A stretch of DNA of 64,000 bases from Cladocopium goreaui. Lineage: Eukaryota > Sar > Dinophyceae > Suessiales > Symbiodiniaceae. The notes beneath the pieces are model-generated. The model was not told the DNA's origin. It made no database searches and saw only the letters and a list, made by a program, of their open reading frames with translations. The DNA lies in NCBI GenBank assembly GCA_947184155.2, contig CAMXCT020003702.1:80001-144000 (forward strand), read 5' to 3'. Of this stretch, positions 40,019 to 51,310 are shown one piece after another. The position numbers and the translations under genes were made by a program. Numbering within the stretch: position 1 is the stretch's first letter; every line of letters starts with the position of its first letter.

Positions 40019-40152
40019 TATATGGAGGTTTCGTAAAATTGGGTACCCCGAACCCATCCAAGACATGGATGACCACCCCGGGGGTCCCCCATCTGAAGAA
40101 CCCCCCAAATATATAATGGTCCCTCACCAGTTGTTTAGGAAACCTCCATATA
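40019..40152. repeat. MITE family F copy
   Basis: ATATGGAGGTTTCGTAAA at the left pairs with TTTAGGAAACCTCCATAT at the right, with one mismatch in 18. The centre contains GGGTACCCC and a CCCCGGGGG palindrome. Confidence 0.85.
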
Positions 40153-40444
40153 TTATCTATTAGATCCATGATTCATTGTATGCCACTAATATATCCTCCA
40201 TTAGATCCATCACTAATCCCACTAGTAATCCATTAATCATCATTTATAAACCATTACCCATCATTAAAAACACTATTACCATATATAATCCATATAATCC
40301 ATATATAACCCATATAAAATCAATATAAAATCCCAGTTCTTCAGATGATTTATCTATCCACCAGTTCTCTTTCTGAACGAGGCGCAGGTGCATGATCCGT
40401 CCAGGCGGCGCCTGGGATGCACGTCATCGTGGAGAATCTTATTG

Positions 40445-40620
40445 TGCTATCTATCGATCTATCTATCCATCTATATATCTATCTATACATGTATCTATGC
40501 GAATATATATATATATATATTATATTAAATTATATAATCAATTATATAATATTCAATTATATTTTATTATATTATATTATATTAAATTATATTAAATTAT
40601 ATTATATTATATTAACGTAT
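40445..40620. repeat. (ATCT)n and (TTATA)n low-complexity tract
   Basis: CTATCTATCTATCCATCTATATATC, then a long TTATATTATATTAAATTATA stretch. Confidence 0.9.
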
Positions 40621-40949
40621 TCTTATATGTTGATTATTGTTTGTATCCCCATATGCATCCCCATTATCAACATTAGACACATATGCAACAGTTTAAAATG
40701 GACAATCAGCATATTAGGATACAGTTACCAAGCAACCATTTGATGGGATATGATTTGGGGATATTGTTAAGGGATATAACCAAACAATCTAGGTTATAGA
40801 TGGAGTCATAGCTGCCTTGGGTTTGTCTGGAATGGGGTAACGCAACTTTCTTGGGCAGTTTAATGAGGAAACACGATGATTCATTTAATCATCATTTGAG
40901 ATGATCATGCATTTAATCATCAGTTAAAAAATCATCTTATCATCATAGT

Positions 40950-41057
40950 TACCCTCTGGTGAACTAACATAGCTATTGAAAATTGCCATAGAAATAGTTG
41001 ATTTACCCATAAAAAGTGGTGATTTTCCACAGTTTTTTGTATGTTTACCAGAGGGTA
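40950..41057. repeat. MITE family A copy
   Basis: TACCCTCTGGTGAACTAACATAGC left; AGTTTTTTGTATGTTTACCAGAGGGTA right. Confidence 0.9.
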
Positions 41058-41694
41058 AACACATGATAGCTTTTTCCCAACATGTTCAAACAACCTCCAG
41101 AATCCCCAATCCCGAAGGACTCATCGTCTCCACCGAGTCTAACCACCGAGTCTAACACAACCATTTGAGTAACAATAGCAATTTACTAGAAGACTTTTAA
41201 AGTAGTATCACCATGCCAATTGATCTTTTTCTTTTTAAAAATCTGTTTACCTACGAGCTGCCATCTGAGTTCACAGACGAGGCTTTGTCGCAGGCACTTT
41301 CTGGCTTGGCTCGTGCATCCTAGGGATCGAAAAGTCCGGGAAGCAACATTCAGATTCTTGATCATCGTTGCAATATGTTGCAATCCCATTGATTGGATCA
41401 TCTTTTGGTAGAAGTAGACCCCCTATATTTGTTGTTTATATCCCAATACGACAAGTACAACAAGAGTCAACCAGTTCTTCACAAAAAGTGGTTTCGTCTT
41501 GGAGCTTGCCAGCAGTTATCAGTTTGTGAAAAAGGGGTCTTAACATTAACAAAACACATCTTCAAGACCCATGTTGATAAGACCAAGATGATTTTGTGAA
41601 CGTTTTTTTTTTCCATCTTTTTTTCCATCTTTTCCCAAGATGATCAAGATGTAAAGAAAATCCCAAAGATGATCCAACGTCTGCAGGAAAGGAA

Positions 41695-41830
41695 TCGTCT
41701 AACGTTATCCACGCCGATGATCCAGTGATTCCCACCATAAACTTCCGCTGGGTCTGCCACAGATCTTGCTCGGCTCGACGGAGAGTGTAGAGTTTGCGCA
41801 CCTTGAAAGAGATACCCGTGACGAGCATCA
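41695..41830 (-). other. exon-like island
   Basis: The minus frame reads LVTGISFKVRKLYTLRRAEQ, then DLWQTQRKFMVGITGSSAWI. It is GC-richer than its flanks and strongly protein-like. No family is recognised. Confidence 0.5.
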
Positions 41831-41848
41831 CGAGTGGTCACAAACATG

Positions 41849-41960
41849 TACCCGGCCTTGTAAACAAACAGTTTGCTATTGAAAATGGCCATTTAGTTCG
41901 TTGATTTACCCATTAATAACATGGTGATTTTCCATAGTTATGTTAGTTTACCAGAAGGTA
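41849..41960. repeat. MITE family A copy
   Basis: TACCCGGCCTTGTAAACAAACAGTTTGC left; TTATGTTAGTTTACCAGAAGGTA right. Confidence 0.85.
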
Positions 41961-42019
41961 CATGTACACATAGATGTACATAATTACACATTTATCAAAT
42001 ACATGTGCATACATATGTA

Positions 42020-42127
42020 CTGGTTGGTGGTTTCAAGCCCTCTGAAAAATATGAGTTCGTCAGTTGGGATGATGACATTCCCAATATATGGGAAGTCATA
42101 AAATTCATGTTCCAAACCACCAACCAG
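42020..42127. repeat. MITE family B copy (part of duplicated block)
   Basis: CTGGTTGGTGGTTTCAAGCCCTCTG to CAAACCACCAACCAG. It is followed by the segment shared with 14224-14310. Confidence 0.9.
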
Positions 42128-42259
42128 ATATAGTTTATTATAATATATTAAATAGTCTTGATATACACATGGCAATGGCAATGTACATGCATCATTGTAT
42201 TGCACAAGATCATCATAATTCATCATTTTTATAACAGCTAAATCATCATAATTCATCAT

Positions 42260-42480
42260 GATTCATCTATATTAATGGCTTATTTTCCATGGCTATTTTA
42301 GTCATAACCAGTATGATATTCCATTATTATTTGCATTATTATGAACTATGAATATATACTACGTATACATCAGAAAATGGAAAATCATCATTTTTAACAG
42401 GTAATTCATCATAATTCATCTATAAATGGCTTATTTTCCATATTTTCCATGGCTATGTTAGTCATAACTAAAGGTTGAAC
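42260..42480. repeat. two MITE family A fragments
   Basis: 42260-42318 and 42371-42480 both carry GGCTTATTTTCCATGGCTAT followed by TTAGTCATAACCA or TTAGTCATAACTA. The stretch between them (CATTATTATGAACTATGAATATATACTAC) matches 14620-14690, extending the duplicated block. Confidence 0.7.
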
Positions 42481-42697
42481 TCCGCCGGGTCGAGGTCTCC
42501 CTGCTCGCGCGGAGCCACTCAAACAGGATCTGGCGGAGCGACCTCCATCGCCTCGATGAATTGGGTTTTGGCAAACCCCAAAAATGCCGAAATTCGTAAA
42601 CAATCCCAGTAAAATATATGGTTACTATATGGTTATTATATGGTTTTTATATGGTTAATATATGGTTAATATATGGTCAATGATGGTCAATCATAAC

Positions 42698-42805
42698 CTG
42701 GTTGGTGGTATACCTACCCCTCTGAAAAATCTGAGTTCGTCAATGGGAAGGATGACATCCCATATATGAAATGGAAAATAAAACATGATTGAAACCACAA
42801 AGCAG
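42698..42805. repeat. MITE family B copy
   Basis: CTGGTTGGTGGTATACCTACCCCTCTG left; ATGATTGAAACCACAAAGCAG right. Confidence 0.85.
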
Positions 42806-42809
42806 ATAT

Positions 42810-43670
42810 AGTGATAGTTATAATTACAGTTATCCCCAAAAAAAGTAGTGATAAAATATAGTGATCAAAATTTAGTAGTATCCAATATATTTTAGAAAAG
42901 GGAATCCCTACTATAGTGATAAAATGGCAACTTATGGGATACTCAGTAGGCCCAATTCTGGGATCATATTGGATTCTAATGCTGCAATAATTCAATACCA
43001 CTATAGAGGTTTTTTCTACCAATAATTACCTTTATGTCAATTGGTATTATTGGATATTGATACTATCCAATAATGAATATTGAATACTATTGGTATATGA
43101 TTAATATTTCATTCAATTACCCAATCCTTACCAATAATCCAATAATTACCCCACTAATTCTGATAAACCCATCCCCAAATGGTGGGTTTATGACATTGGG
43201 TATGCCACGATGACCACCATCACTGGTTCACCAAGGGGATGTTGGCATTGGGTGAATCCCACATCATAGCAAGCCTCGAAAAAAAAGGGGAACAGTGAAA
43301 TCAACTACCAACATAATGATGAAGACTTTTCTGAATCTTTTGAGGATTACGAATTACCACTAGAAAAACCACTATTATCCCATTATTAATCACTATCAAC
43401 CACTATTACCATACTGTTTGTGGATGGATGTCCAACTCAAGATCAACGTAGGCTTCTGTTTTCATTTAACATGGATTCCTCAATCAATGATCCAATGGTT
43501 CTAATCAAAGCTACTTATGATTAGATCAGAAACAAAAACAGCAGATTTCCCACCACTACATTTTACCATAGATGGAGAAACATATCGTCGATCAAACATA
43601 TCTAAGAAACATATCAGCCCATTTTTTTAAATGGATACTATAGTTGATGGATTTAACCATTCTTGCCCAC
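42810..43670. other. AT-rich non-coding DNA
   Basis: Irregular TATTGGATATTGATA words at 43030-43140. No exon, RNA gene or named family is seen. Confidence 0.4.
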
Positions 43671-43673
43671 TAT

Positions 43674-43777
43674 TACCCTCTGGTAAACAAACATAGCTAT
43701 TGAAAATGGCCATTTGTAGTTGATTTACCCATTAAGAAAGATGATTTTCCGTAGTTATGTTAGTTTACCAGAGGGTA
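43674..43777. repeat. MITE family A copy
   Basis: TACCCTCTGGTAAACAAACATAGC left; GTAGTTATGTTAGTTTACCAGAGGGTA right. Confidence 0.9.
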
Positions 43778-43785
43778 ATCACTAT

Positions 43786-43893
43786 TACCCTCTAGTAAAT
43801 TAACATAGACCCTGGCAGAAAAAGGGGTCGGAAGATTAGTTTCCACTGAAAATGGGTGATTTTCAGTGTCCAACTGTTAATTTACCAGAGGGT
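43786..43893. repeat. MITE family A variant, nine bases after the previous copy
   Basis: TACCCTCTAGTAAATTAACATAGACCCTGG left; CAACTGTTAATTTACCAGAGGGTA right. It shares the GATTAGTTTCCACT core with the copy at 14445. Confidence 0.88.
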
Positions 43894-44167
43894 AACCAAT
43901 ATCAATCTTTAGGCCAGGCTATTAACACTATTAACCATTATTAATCACTATTATCCCATTATTAATCACTATCAATCACTATTAACCACCACTTTTATGG
44001 CGACTAGTCCACCACGAGTTCCAGACTCTGCCCATCCAGATCCTGGCGAGATCCGAAGGATCCGAAGCACAACTTTTCTCAATGAACATGAACGAGTTCT
44101 ATGATGTGTAGATAGTGATACAGTGATATAGTGATATATATATATATCTATGTCAAATTCTATATAA

Positions 44168-44240
44168 ATATATAACATGTTCCAGTTCTATGTAAATAGT
44201 ATATAGTATATAGTATATAGTATATAGTATATATCTACCA
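44168..44240. repeat. (TATAGTA)n microsatellite
   Basis: ATAGTATATAGTATATAGTATATAG, about six 7-bp units. Confidence 0.9.
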
Positions 44241-44281
44241 GTATTAATGTGTATCTATAGTTCCATAGTGCCTATATATAT

Positions 44282-44335
44282 ATGGGTAAATTATAACATT
44301 TCACTAACCTGATTCTTGGGCCATTTGGGGAACGA
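44282..44335. repeat. MITE family C left fragment
   Basis: TGGGTAAATTATAACATTTCACTAACCTGATTCTTGGGCCATTTGGGG. Confidence 0.75.
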
Positions 44336-44578
44336 GATGATGTGTAATTTCCGATTTGCGAGCCTGCTTTTCCCATAGGATTTGTTCTCCAGTTCTATCG
44401 AGTTCTGGTGAATTTACCAATAAACAACACATCATCTTCAACAAACCCACGTAATTTGCAATGCAATTGTGCCTTACATGCTCATCATCGTGTGTCAAGT
44501 TCTTGATGGACACTGATGTCTTGATAGCATACATGGATGAAGTGTGATAGTATGATGGACTGCAGATAGCATTTGATT

Positions 44579-44625
44579 CTGGGTAAATTAAAATAATTCA
44601 CTAACCTGAAATGTTTGGCTAGGGA
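44579..44625. repeat. MITE family C left fragment
   Basis: CTGGGTAAATTAAAATAATTCACTAACCTGAAATGTTTGG. Confidence 0.7.
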
Positions 44626-44996
44626 TTCTGGGTTTGTCTGAAAACATGGTACCTCTAAATCCATTGGTTAATCATCATTTTCCCTAAAGAAATGGCCACA
44701 TATGGCCAGAAGGTATATCCCATGACGAAACCATTTTTTGACCGATCATGTACTCAGTTTTGATGTACTGTCTGCGGGTCCTTACCCCCAAAAATGGTGA
44801 ATCAACACAGCAACATTGAGTAACCCTGCTGCGTAAGTCCCTGATTCGTGGGATCATATCCCGTCTTTTGAGCGGCTGAACTAATGAATCCCAGTTTTTC
44901 GAACTGCGATTCGTGGGAGGGTCTCCGAATACTAATAGTTACTATGTACGAAAACTGGGAAATAGTAACTAGTTCGTATACTAAGTTATATTCGTC

Positions 44997-45210
44997 CCAG
45001 TTACTAACTGGTTGGTGGTTTCAACCCCTCTGAAAAATATGAAAGTCAGTTGGGATGATGACATTCCCAGTATATGGAAAAATAAAATTCATGTTCCAAA
45101 CCACCAACCAGATATTAATGGGATATACTGGATATACATTTAGTTCGTTGATTTACCTATTCAAAATGGTGATTTTCTATAGCTTTTTGTATGTTTACCA
45201 GTTACTAACT
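44997..45210. repeat. composite insertion flanked by CCAGTTACTAACT
   Basis: CCAGTTACTAACT occurs at 44997-45009 and 45198-45210. Between them lie a complete family B element (45008-45111) and a left-truncated family A element (about 45136-45200). Direct flanking repeats suggest that the whole unit was inserted, or duplicated, as one. Confidence 0.6.
45008..45111. repeat. MITE family B copy
   Basis: CTGGTTGGTGGTTTCAACCCCTCTG left; TTCATGTTCCAAACCACCAACCAG right. Confidence 0.9.
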
Positions 45211-45265
45211 CTGCGATTCATTCGTTCAATGACCATTTCAGGAACCGATTCATTGGAGGTACCTA

Positions 45266-45298
45266 CCATATAGTTTTTTGTATGTCTACCAGAGGTTA
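45266..45298. repeat. MITE family A right-end fragment
   Basis: CCATATAGTTTTTTGTATGTCTACCAGAGGTTA. Confidence 0.6.
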
Positions 45299-45939
45299 AA
45301 CCTCCATTAACCACCATTAGATCCCATTAAACCACCATAAATTTCCATAAATTCCCATTAGATCCCATTAAATGGTGGTTAATGGAGGTTCCACCATGAA
45401 ATTCTCCGTGCTTCGACTTGCTACACCCTTTTTCTGCGACACGCCGCGTGTGTCACGGGCCTTCATGGCAGATCCAATGGCTCCAAGGCCTGGAAAATGC
45501 CGTTAGTTGTGGCACTTGAATAGGGCAGATGATGACTATATATCATAATATCATATAATATAACATTTGTTATTTTTTTTTTCGGATAGTTTTTTTTGAA
45601 GACAACCTCCAGCATCGTCTGAACCAATTCGTTGATTCACCAAGCTGTGTGATCGTGGGACCCCGGTCCTGATAATTCGCCCGAGATAAAATCCAAAATG
45701 CTCATGGGATGGGATGCTGCCCGAGTATTTCCATGGCGAGATCAAGATTTGGAAACCCATGGTTCCTGGTTGTATTTCCAAATTTCACATAAGGATACCA
45801 TCCACATTTCAATCAATTTCATGGAAAGCCATAAACCCATGGTTCCTGATACATCGATTTGTCCATGGATCCCACGCTGAGACCTCCAGCACACCTCGAA
45901 AAATGCTGAAAACGAGCAGAAAGATATTACATCCATGAG

Positions 45940-46030
45940 AATTTACCCAATATATATATATATAATCTATATATATAATATATATATATATATGATTCTA
46001 TGATTGTATGATTATATATGTTATATGTAT
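45940..46030. repeat. TATATA-rich tract
   Basis: ATATATATATATAATCTATATATATAATATATATATATATATG. Confidence 0.85.
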
Positions 46031-46079
46031 TCGTATGGCTTGTTTCACAATCAGCCACTAATCAGGCATTCATTAGTTC

Positions 46080-46270
46080 TCAATCAACCTCACGTTTTTC
46101 CATTTGGTTTTTCCAACCGGCCAACATTCGCGTGACGTGCATTCCGCGTGCCTTCATTTTGGCCATTCTGCCCGATTGATGCATGCTGCTTATGACATCC
46201 TTGGATCTGTTGCGGATCTCTTGCTCAATATTGAGGAACTGGTGCCTGGTTAGGTTCTGGAATAACAGCA
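46080..46270 (-). other. exon-like island
   Basis: The minus frame reads NLTRHQFLNIEQEIRNRSKD, then VISSMHQSGRMAKMKARGMH and VTRMLAGWKNQMEKREVD before a stop. It is charged, helical and protein-like, and could be the last exon of a gene whose earlier part lies at higher coordinates. No family is recognised. Confidence 0.45.
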
Positions 46271-46590
46271 CAATCCATATAGATTAGTACCCCACCAAAA
46301 CGATAGACAAGTAAATTATCACTATTTCAGTAGGATTTCACCAAATTCTATCTTTTTGGGTGTTAGCATAAGATTGATTAGGTTCCGTATGGCTATGAGC
46401 AAGTTAAGGTATGAGTCAAACGGTCAAAGCATCCATTGGGTTACTTGTGTTGTGGCATTCCCGCCTATGCTGTCCAGTGATTGAGCCAAAATTGGTGCCC
46501 GAAAAGCAGAAAAGCCATCCACACCAACCTTCACCGGTTTTTCGCAACAAAAACCTTCAGCATCTGTACCTTTAAGACACAACAAACAAC

Positions 46591-48106
46591 TCATTTCCTC
46601 TTTGCATAAGATCATCAGCTTGAGCATTCTCTGACATTCTCATTTGCCAGATACGCTGACTCTGTATGCACTAGATGTCTCGTTGCGTGATCTACATTAC
46701 ATGTCAAGACACGACAAGTAGCGGACTGCTATCTACCCAAGAAGGAGACACTTTTCTCCGTTGCAACATCTGGGAGTGTTGCTGGCAAGTGTGCCACTGT
46801 TCTGTCAAATGACTGACAAAAAGTCAACACGTGCCGCATTTCCTCTTTGCATAAGCTTAAGCATTCTCTGACATTCTCATTTGCCAGATACGCTGACTCC
46901 GTATGCACTAGATGTCTCGTTGCGTGATCTACATTACATGTCAAGACACGACAAGTAGCGGACTGCTATCTACCCAAGAAGGAGACACTTTTCTCCGTTG
47001 CAACATCTGGGAGTGTTGCTGGCAAGTGTGCCACTGTTCTGTCAAATGACTGACAAAAAGTCAACACGTGCCGCATTTCCTCTTTGCATAAGCTTAAGCA
47101 TTCTCTGACATTCTCATTTGCCAGATACGCTGACTCTGTATGCACTAGATGTCTCGTTGCGTGATCTACATTACATGTCAAGACACGACAAGTAGCGGAC
47201 TGCTATCTACCCAAGAAAGAGACACTTTTCTCCGTTGCAACATCTGGGAGTGTTGCTGGCAAGTGTGCCACTGTTCTGTCAAATGACTGACAAAAAGTCA
47301 ACACGTGCCGCATTTCCTCTTTGCATAAGCTTAAGCATTCTCTGACATTCTCATTTGCCAGATACGCTGACTCTGTATGCACTAGATGTCTCGTTGCGTG
47401 ATCTACATTACATGTCAAGACACGACAAGTAGCGGACTGCTATCTACCCAAGTAGCAGACACTTTTCTCCGTTGCAACATCTGGGAGTGTTGCTGGCAAG
47501 TGTGCCACTGTTCTGTCAAATGACTGACAAAAAGTCAACAAGTGCCGCATTTCCTCTTTGCATAAGCTTAAGCATTCTCTGACATTCTCATTTGCCAGAT
47601 ACGCTGACTCTGTATGCACTAGATGTCTCGTTGCGTGATCTACATTACATGTCAAGACACGACAAGTAGCGGACTGCTATCTACCCAAGAAGGAGACACT
47701 TTTCTCCGTTGCAACATCTGGGAGTGTTGCTGGCAAGTGTGCCACTGTTCTGTCAAATGACTGACAAAAAGTCAACACGTGCCGCATTTCCTCTTTGCAT
47801 AAGCTTAAGCATTCTCTGACATTCTCATTTGCCAGATACGCTGACTCTGTATGCGCTAGATGTCTCGTTGCGTGATCTACATTACATGTCAAGACACGAC
47901 AAGTAGCGGACTGCTATCTACCCAAGTAGCAGACACTTTTCTCCGTTGCAACATCTGGGAGTGTTGCTGGCAAGTGTGCCACTGTTCTGTCAAATGATTG
48001 ACAAAAAGTCAACACGTGCCGCATTTCCTCTTTGCATACGCTTAAGCATTCTCTGACATTCTCAATTGCCAGATACGCTGACTCTGTATGCAGAAGCTGT
48101 CTTGTT
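46591..48106. repeat. 237-bp satellite, about 6.4 near-identical copies
   Basis: The landmark TACCCAAGAAGGAGACACTTTTC recurs every 237 bp (about 46735, 46972, 47209, 47446, 47683, 47920). Copies differ at only a few sites: an AAGTAGCAGAC variant occurs in units 4 and 6 and AAGAAAGAG in unit 3. The period equals 79 codons, so a minus-strand frame (CNVDHATRHLVHTESAYLAN...) repeats with exactly one stop per unit. The first unit has a 7-bp insertion and the last decays after CTGACTCTGTATGCAG. Confidence 0.97.
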
Positions 48107-48109
48107 GGG

Positions 48110-48950
48110 AATAATAAATAATATGTGTGGCTACATGCGCAAGACTGCTAGGTCTTTACTCCATCCCCGAAAAAGATGACTCATTTGCAGTCTCTCTGCG
48201 ACCTTTTACAATGCGACACCCATTTTTTTTTCATCTTCCCAATCGTACTACGTCGCGCAACCCGGGCTTTCAGTCATGACTGTTTTTAGGCAGTAGCCTC
48301 TTCAGGCTGTCGGTGTAGACCTCAGCAAAATGTCATGACATCGGCCGAAAAAAACCACCAAAGACCTGAGATTCGAGCTATTCATCTTTGGACTTGCTGA
48401 AGAACAGCTTGATGCTATCGTAGTTGTACAACGCCTCGTGGGAGACGCAACCAAGTCAGCGAACTGAGCCAATCGGATTAAGATACTGCTTGGCGAACTT
48501 CATGTCAAAACCAGTTTGGTTTTAAACAAGAAAGTGGCTAAGGCTTTTAGAAGTACCGAACAAAACAGGAGTGGAGATGCTGAATACTGAAACGATTCCC
48601 AACTTACTTGAGATTCAAGTATGGCTCAAGATTACCAAATCAAAAAGCATGGTTTCATACGGTTTCAGATCCTAAAAATGATCAGAGTACGGTCCAAACA
48701 GCTACCAATTTTGACCAATACCCACTTAGATCCTAAGTGGTTTGGTTGAATCACCATTTTGGTTCTTTCAATCCCCCATAGTTATAGTTATATAAACAGT
48801 TAAAACCCCAATTCTTGGCAGCTAAATCTCTACTTTGAGGGTTAAATCACCATCTTCAATAGATCATTTCCCCAATTTTTCATACATAAATCACCATTTT
48901 CAATGCAAAAATCATCATTTTCCATCATGAAATCCCCATATTTTTGTCAC
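48110..48950. other. no recognisable gene
   Basis: Single-copy sequence downstream of the satellite. A moderately GC-rich patch at 48240-48500 has no convincing frame. Confidence 0.4.
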
Positions 48951-48959
48951 CTCCCAAGG

Positions 48960-49085
48960 TTTTTTAACAACCAGTCCGTTGAGACAGCGATCGAGGCCCC
49001 GAACCATGGCTACGGTCACTAAAGCCATACCACTCAGGAAATTCCTGCGCGCCACGGTTTTACCCATTGGAAATGACCTGTAAAC
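48960..49085 (-). other. exon-like island with hydrophobic segment
   Basis: The minus frame after a TTTACAG acceptor reads MGKTVARRNFLSGMALVTVA, then MVRGLDRCLNGLVV. It contains a possible membrane segment (MALVTVAMV). Family unknown. Confidence 0.42.
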
Positions 49086-49438
49086 ATCAACAGGGTTGAA
49101 GCAACAGCCAATAGTCAAGCAATCCAAACAATCCAAAGAATCCAAGACTTTCAGAACAGGACATCTGTAGTTTTTCACCAAAAAGTTGGGGTCCGATTTT
49201 GTCATTTTATGATCAGCTCATGGCGCTGGGTCCGAACTGAAATCCCATGAGATCCGCAGAAATCAACCCGTCCAGGTAGGCGTGTATCCAAAGATCGCCC
49301 AGCTAAGCACTGCTGAGACGTACATGGACGACCTAGAACGGTGGGGAAAAAAAAATCACAGCATTTTTATTGGGAGATATCGGATTTTTAAGATCCTGTT
49401 ATATATTTTCATGATGATTTATAATTTATGGGATATAT

Positions 49439-49557
49439 CTGGGCAAATGATCATATTTCACTAACCTGAATTGTTGGGCCATTTGGGGATGACTTTCCTG
49501 CAATCTAACCATGATTTCCAGTGAGGGAGAACAGTGAGGTCGTTATAACTTACCCAG
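49439..49557. repeat. MITE family C copy, complete
   Basis: CTGGGCAAATGATCATATTTCACTAACCTG left; GTGAGGTCGTTATAACTTACCCAG right. Confidence 0.9.
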
Positions 49558-49770
49558 ATGTATGTGTATAAGTCATGTGACAACATCAAAAATGGCTGGC
49601 TGGACAATCCCCGATTTAAATGACAGTTTCTAGCTAGGAAAAGCTTCGAGCTAAATGCGGATTTTCCAGCAAGCCACGTTTGATTGCCAGAGGATATAAT
49701 CCCCATTTGTGGGAGATGTAATGTAGAGATCCTGCAATCTGATGACAATTTCCTATTTTTTGATGTCCTC

Positions 49771-49895
49771 TACCCTCTGGTTATTTAACATAGCCATGGA
49801 AGCCATGGCCCATAGAAATAGATGATTTTCCCAGCTAGAAACCTCCATTTATGGTTGGGATTTTCCATGGCTATGTTAGTCATAACCAGATGCTA
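49771..49895. repeat. MITE family A copy with inserted TAGAAACCTCCAT segment
   Basis: TACCCTCTGGTTATTTAACATAGCC left; CCATGGCTATGTTAGTCATAACCAGATGCTA right. The centre carries CAGCTAGAAACCTCCATTTATGG, which also occurs (inverted) at 51490-51525. Confidence 0.8.
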
Positions 49896-50165
49896 TGAAA
49901 TATCGCTATTTCATGTGAAATCTATCGGGATATAAGCCAACGTTTCTAGGGGACCATCATCCAAATCTGGCGTCTTCGGGGTTGACACACCTAACATTTT
50001 TAGAGTTTCCCCCAGTTGAATGCAGCCCTCAAATGGGGATAACCAAGCCTCAACTAGTTAGACAGATAAAATGTGCAACCACAACATATCCAGAATGATG
50101 ATCTTAGACACTTGTATAAGATGTGTAGAACATCTAATAAGTTCTTAACTCATATTTGCCATACA

Positions 50166-50262
50166 ATAATATATATATATATATCATTATATATCATTAT
50201 ATATCATTATATAATCATTATATATTATATATCATCATATATATATATATATGTATATATCC
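50166..50262. repeat. (ATATC)n and AT tract
   Basis: ATCATTATATATCATTATATATC repeated between ATATATAT runs. Confidence 0.9.
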
Positions 50263-50339
50263 CACCAACTGTCCAATAAATTGTCTATCCATGGCATCCC
50301 ACAGATTTTCCATGGCATCCAATGAGACACCAGCCATCC

Positions 50340-50395
50340 ATGGGCACCGCGCCCAGAAATGAAGAGCTTCACAATGCTATCGAAGAACTTCATCA
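50340..50395 (-). other. exon-like island
   Basis: The minus frame reads EVMKFFDSIVKLFISGRGAH, a plausible amphipathic helix. It is short and the family is unknown. Confidence 0.35.
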
Positions 50396-50409
50396 CCTCC
50401 GTTGGTCCC

Positions 50410-50500
50410 AAAAAACTATGGACAGATCCACCATTTTTCATGGGAAAACTCACGATTTCAATGGTGATTTCCCATAGCTATGTTAGTTTACCAGAGGGTA
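50410..50500. repeat. left-truncated MITE family A copy
   Basis: AAAAACTATGGACAGATCCACC through CATAGCTATGTTAGTTTACCAGAGGGTA. The terminal TACCCTCTGG is missing. Confidence 0.75.
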
Positions 50501-50629
50501 GATTTCTTGTCTAAGAGACTTATCATACACATTTCAATTCTATAATTCTGTAAAAAAATCCTTTTCATACAAAACCATGTTTCAATCCTGTTCAAAAACA
50601 AAACACTTACGCTATTTTTCCGCCCAAGA

Positions 50630-50745
50630 ACAAGCGAAAACCCATCGCAGTCCAGCACCTGAGCTATCAGCAGACCCATCAGCGAGTAGGTCGCCACTAA
50701 GGCCTCAACATAGCAGGAGGCCACCGAGGTGACTTTTGGTGGGTA
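50630..50745 (-). other. exon-like island with membrane segment
   Basis: The minus frame reads SVASCYVEALVATYSLMGLL, then IAQVLDCDGFSLVLG. ALVATYSLMGLLIAQV would span a membrane. A likely exon is ALVATYSLMGLLIAQ, with AG before GCC and GT after CAG. Confidence 0.5.
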
Positions 50746-50942
50746 AAACAATGTCATAAATAGGTGGTATGACATTGTTTTATAGGTGGTATATGGTAAG
50801 CATTTATGGTAATTTACCTCCCCCAAATTACAACCATGGTCATAAACCATCCCCCAATCATCACCATAAATATATGGGTGGTATGTGGTAACCATTCCCA
50901 GTCATGGCTGGTAAACATGACATTGTTTTACCCACATTACCG
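50738..50942. repeat. MITE family E, two partial copies
   Basis: AAACAATGTCATA (50747-50759) and TATGACATTGTTT (50768-50780) are exact 13-bp inverted arms of a short hairpin. A second copy runs from about 50835 to 50942 and ends ATGACATTGTTTTACCCACATTA. Confidence 0.75.
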
Positions 50943-51310
50943 TAAATACGCCGCAAATTCCTGCCAAGTGCCAAACCCAGCAATATCGATTGTAGCCCTC
51001 GGTCCTTGGCAGGACATTGGAAGGTCTGGAAATGCGGAGATTTACCTCCGACATTTTTAGCATGTTCAATGGAGACACCTGGGGAAAATGGTGATAAATT
51101 GAGGGTAAATCCACCGAAATCGAACAAATCCGCCCAATCCATGAAATCTGGGAGCCGCCGGCAAGGTTTGAAGGCTGCTGAGGGGGTTATGCCACAGATG
51201 CGCCGCGAGATTCACGGTGCAGCCGATGACGTAGATGCGGATATTGCACCTGGACTACGCCACGCTCGCTGGGCCCGAAGGAACTGGAGAGTTTTCCGTG
51301 TCCAGAGAAC
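50940..51310 (-). other. two exon-like islands with hydrophobic segments
   Basis: 50940-51040 is open in all minus frames; GYNRYCWVWHLAGICGVFTV is the most membrane-like. 51150-51310 gives NIRIYVIGCTVNLAAHLWHN on the minus strand; VNLAAHL resembles the VN.A.R box of class III nucleotide cyclases, but His replaces the catalytic Arg and no other cyclase motif is seen. A plus frame is open too. Unassigned. Confidence 0.35.

Larger units (their letters stand above)
32640..46270 (-). other. scattered minus-strand exon-like islands
   Basis: GC-richer patches with a plausible minus-strand frame: 32640-32790 (AFRLSPGANDEKRRWIPISE), 34510-34610 (ENRERFGEFLAKSRDFTRL), 35225-35335 (PDRSLMTHRDFIASRERRN), 36835-36905 (SKELLHLQADRAPPELNEV), 40385-40445, 41245-41345 (SRTFRSLGCTSQARKCL), 42480-42580, 43995-44095, 44335-44410 (SPELDRTGEQILWEKQARKS) and 45400-45500 (GLGAIGSAMKARDTRGVSQK). 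They may be exons of one long gene into whose intron the retrotransposon inserted, or of several genes in the same direction. No family is recognised. Confidence 0.35.

Noticed and set aside
46591-48106. Regular repeats suggesting a CRISPR array or a repeat protein gene
   Set aside because: Units are 237 bp and abut without spacers; each unit contains a stop in its only long frame.
48615-48630. TATGGCTCA-AG as a relic spliced leader
   Set aside because: The match covers only the last ten bases and has no gene or element boundary beside it.
51150-51310. VNLAAHL as a class III nucleotide cyclase
   Set aside because: The catalytic Arg is His, the metal-binding Asp motifs are absent nearby, and the segment is also compatible with a membrane stretch.
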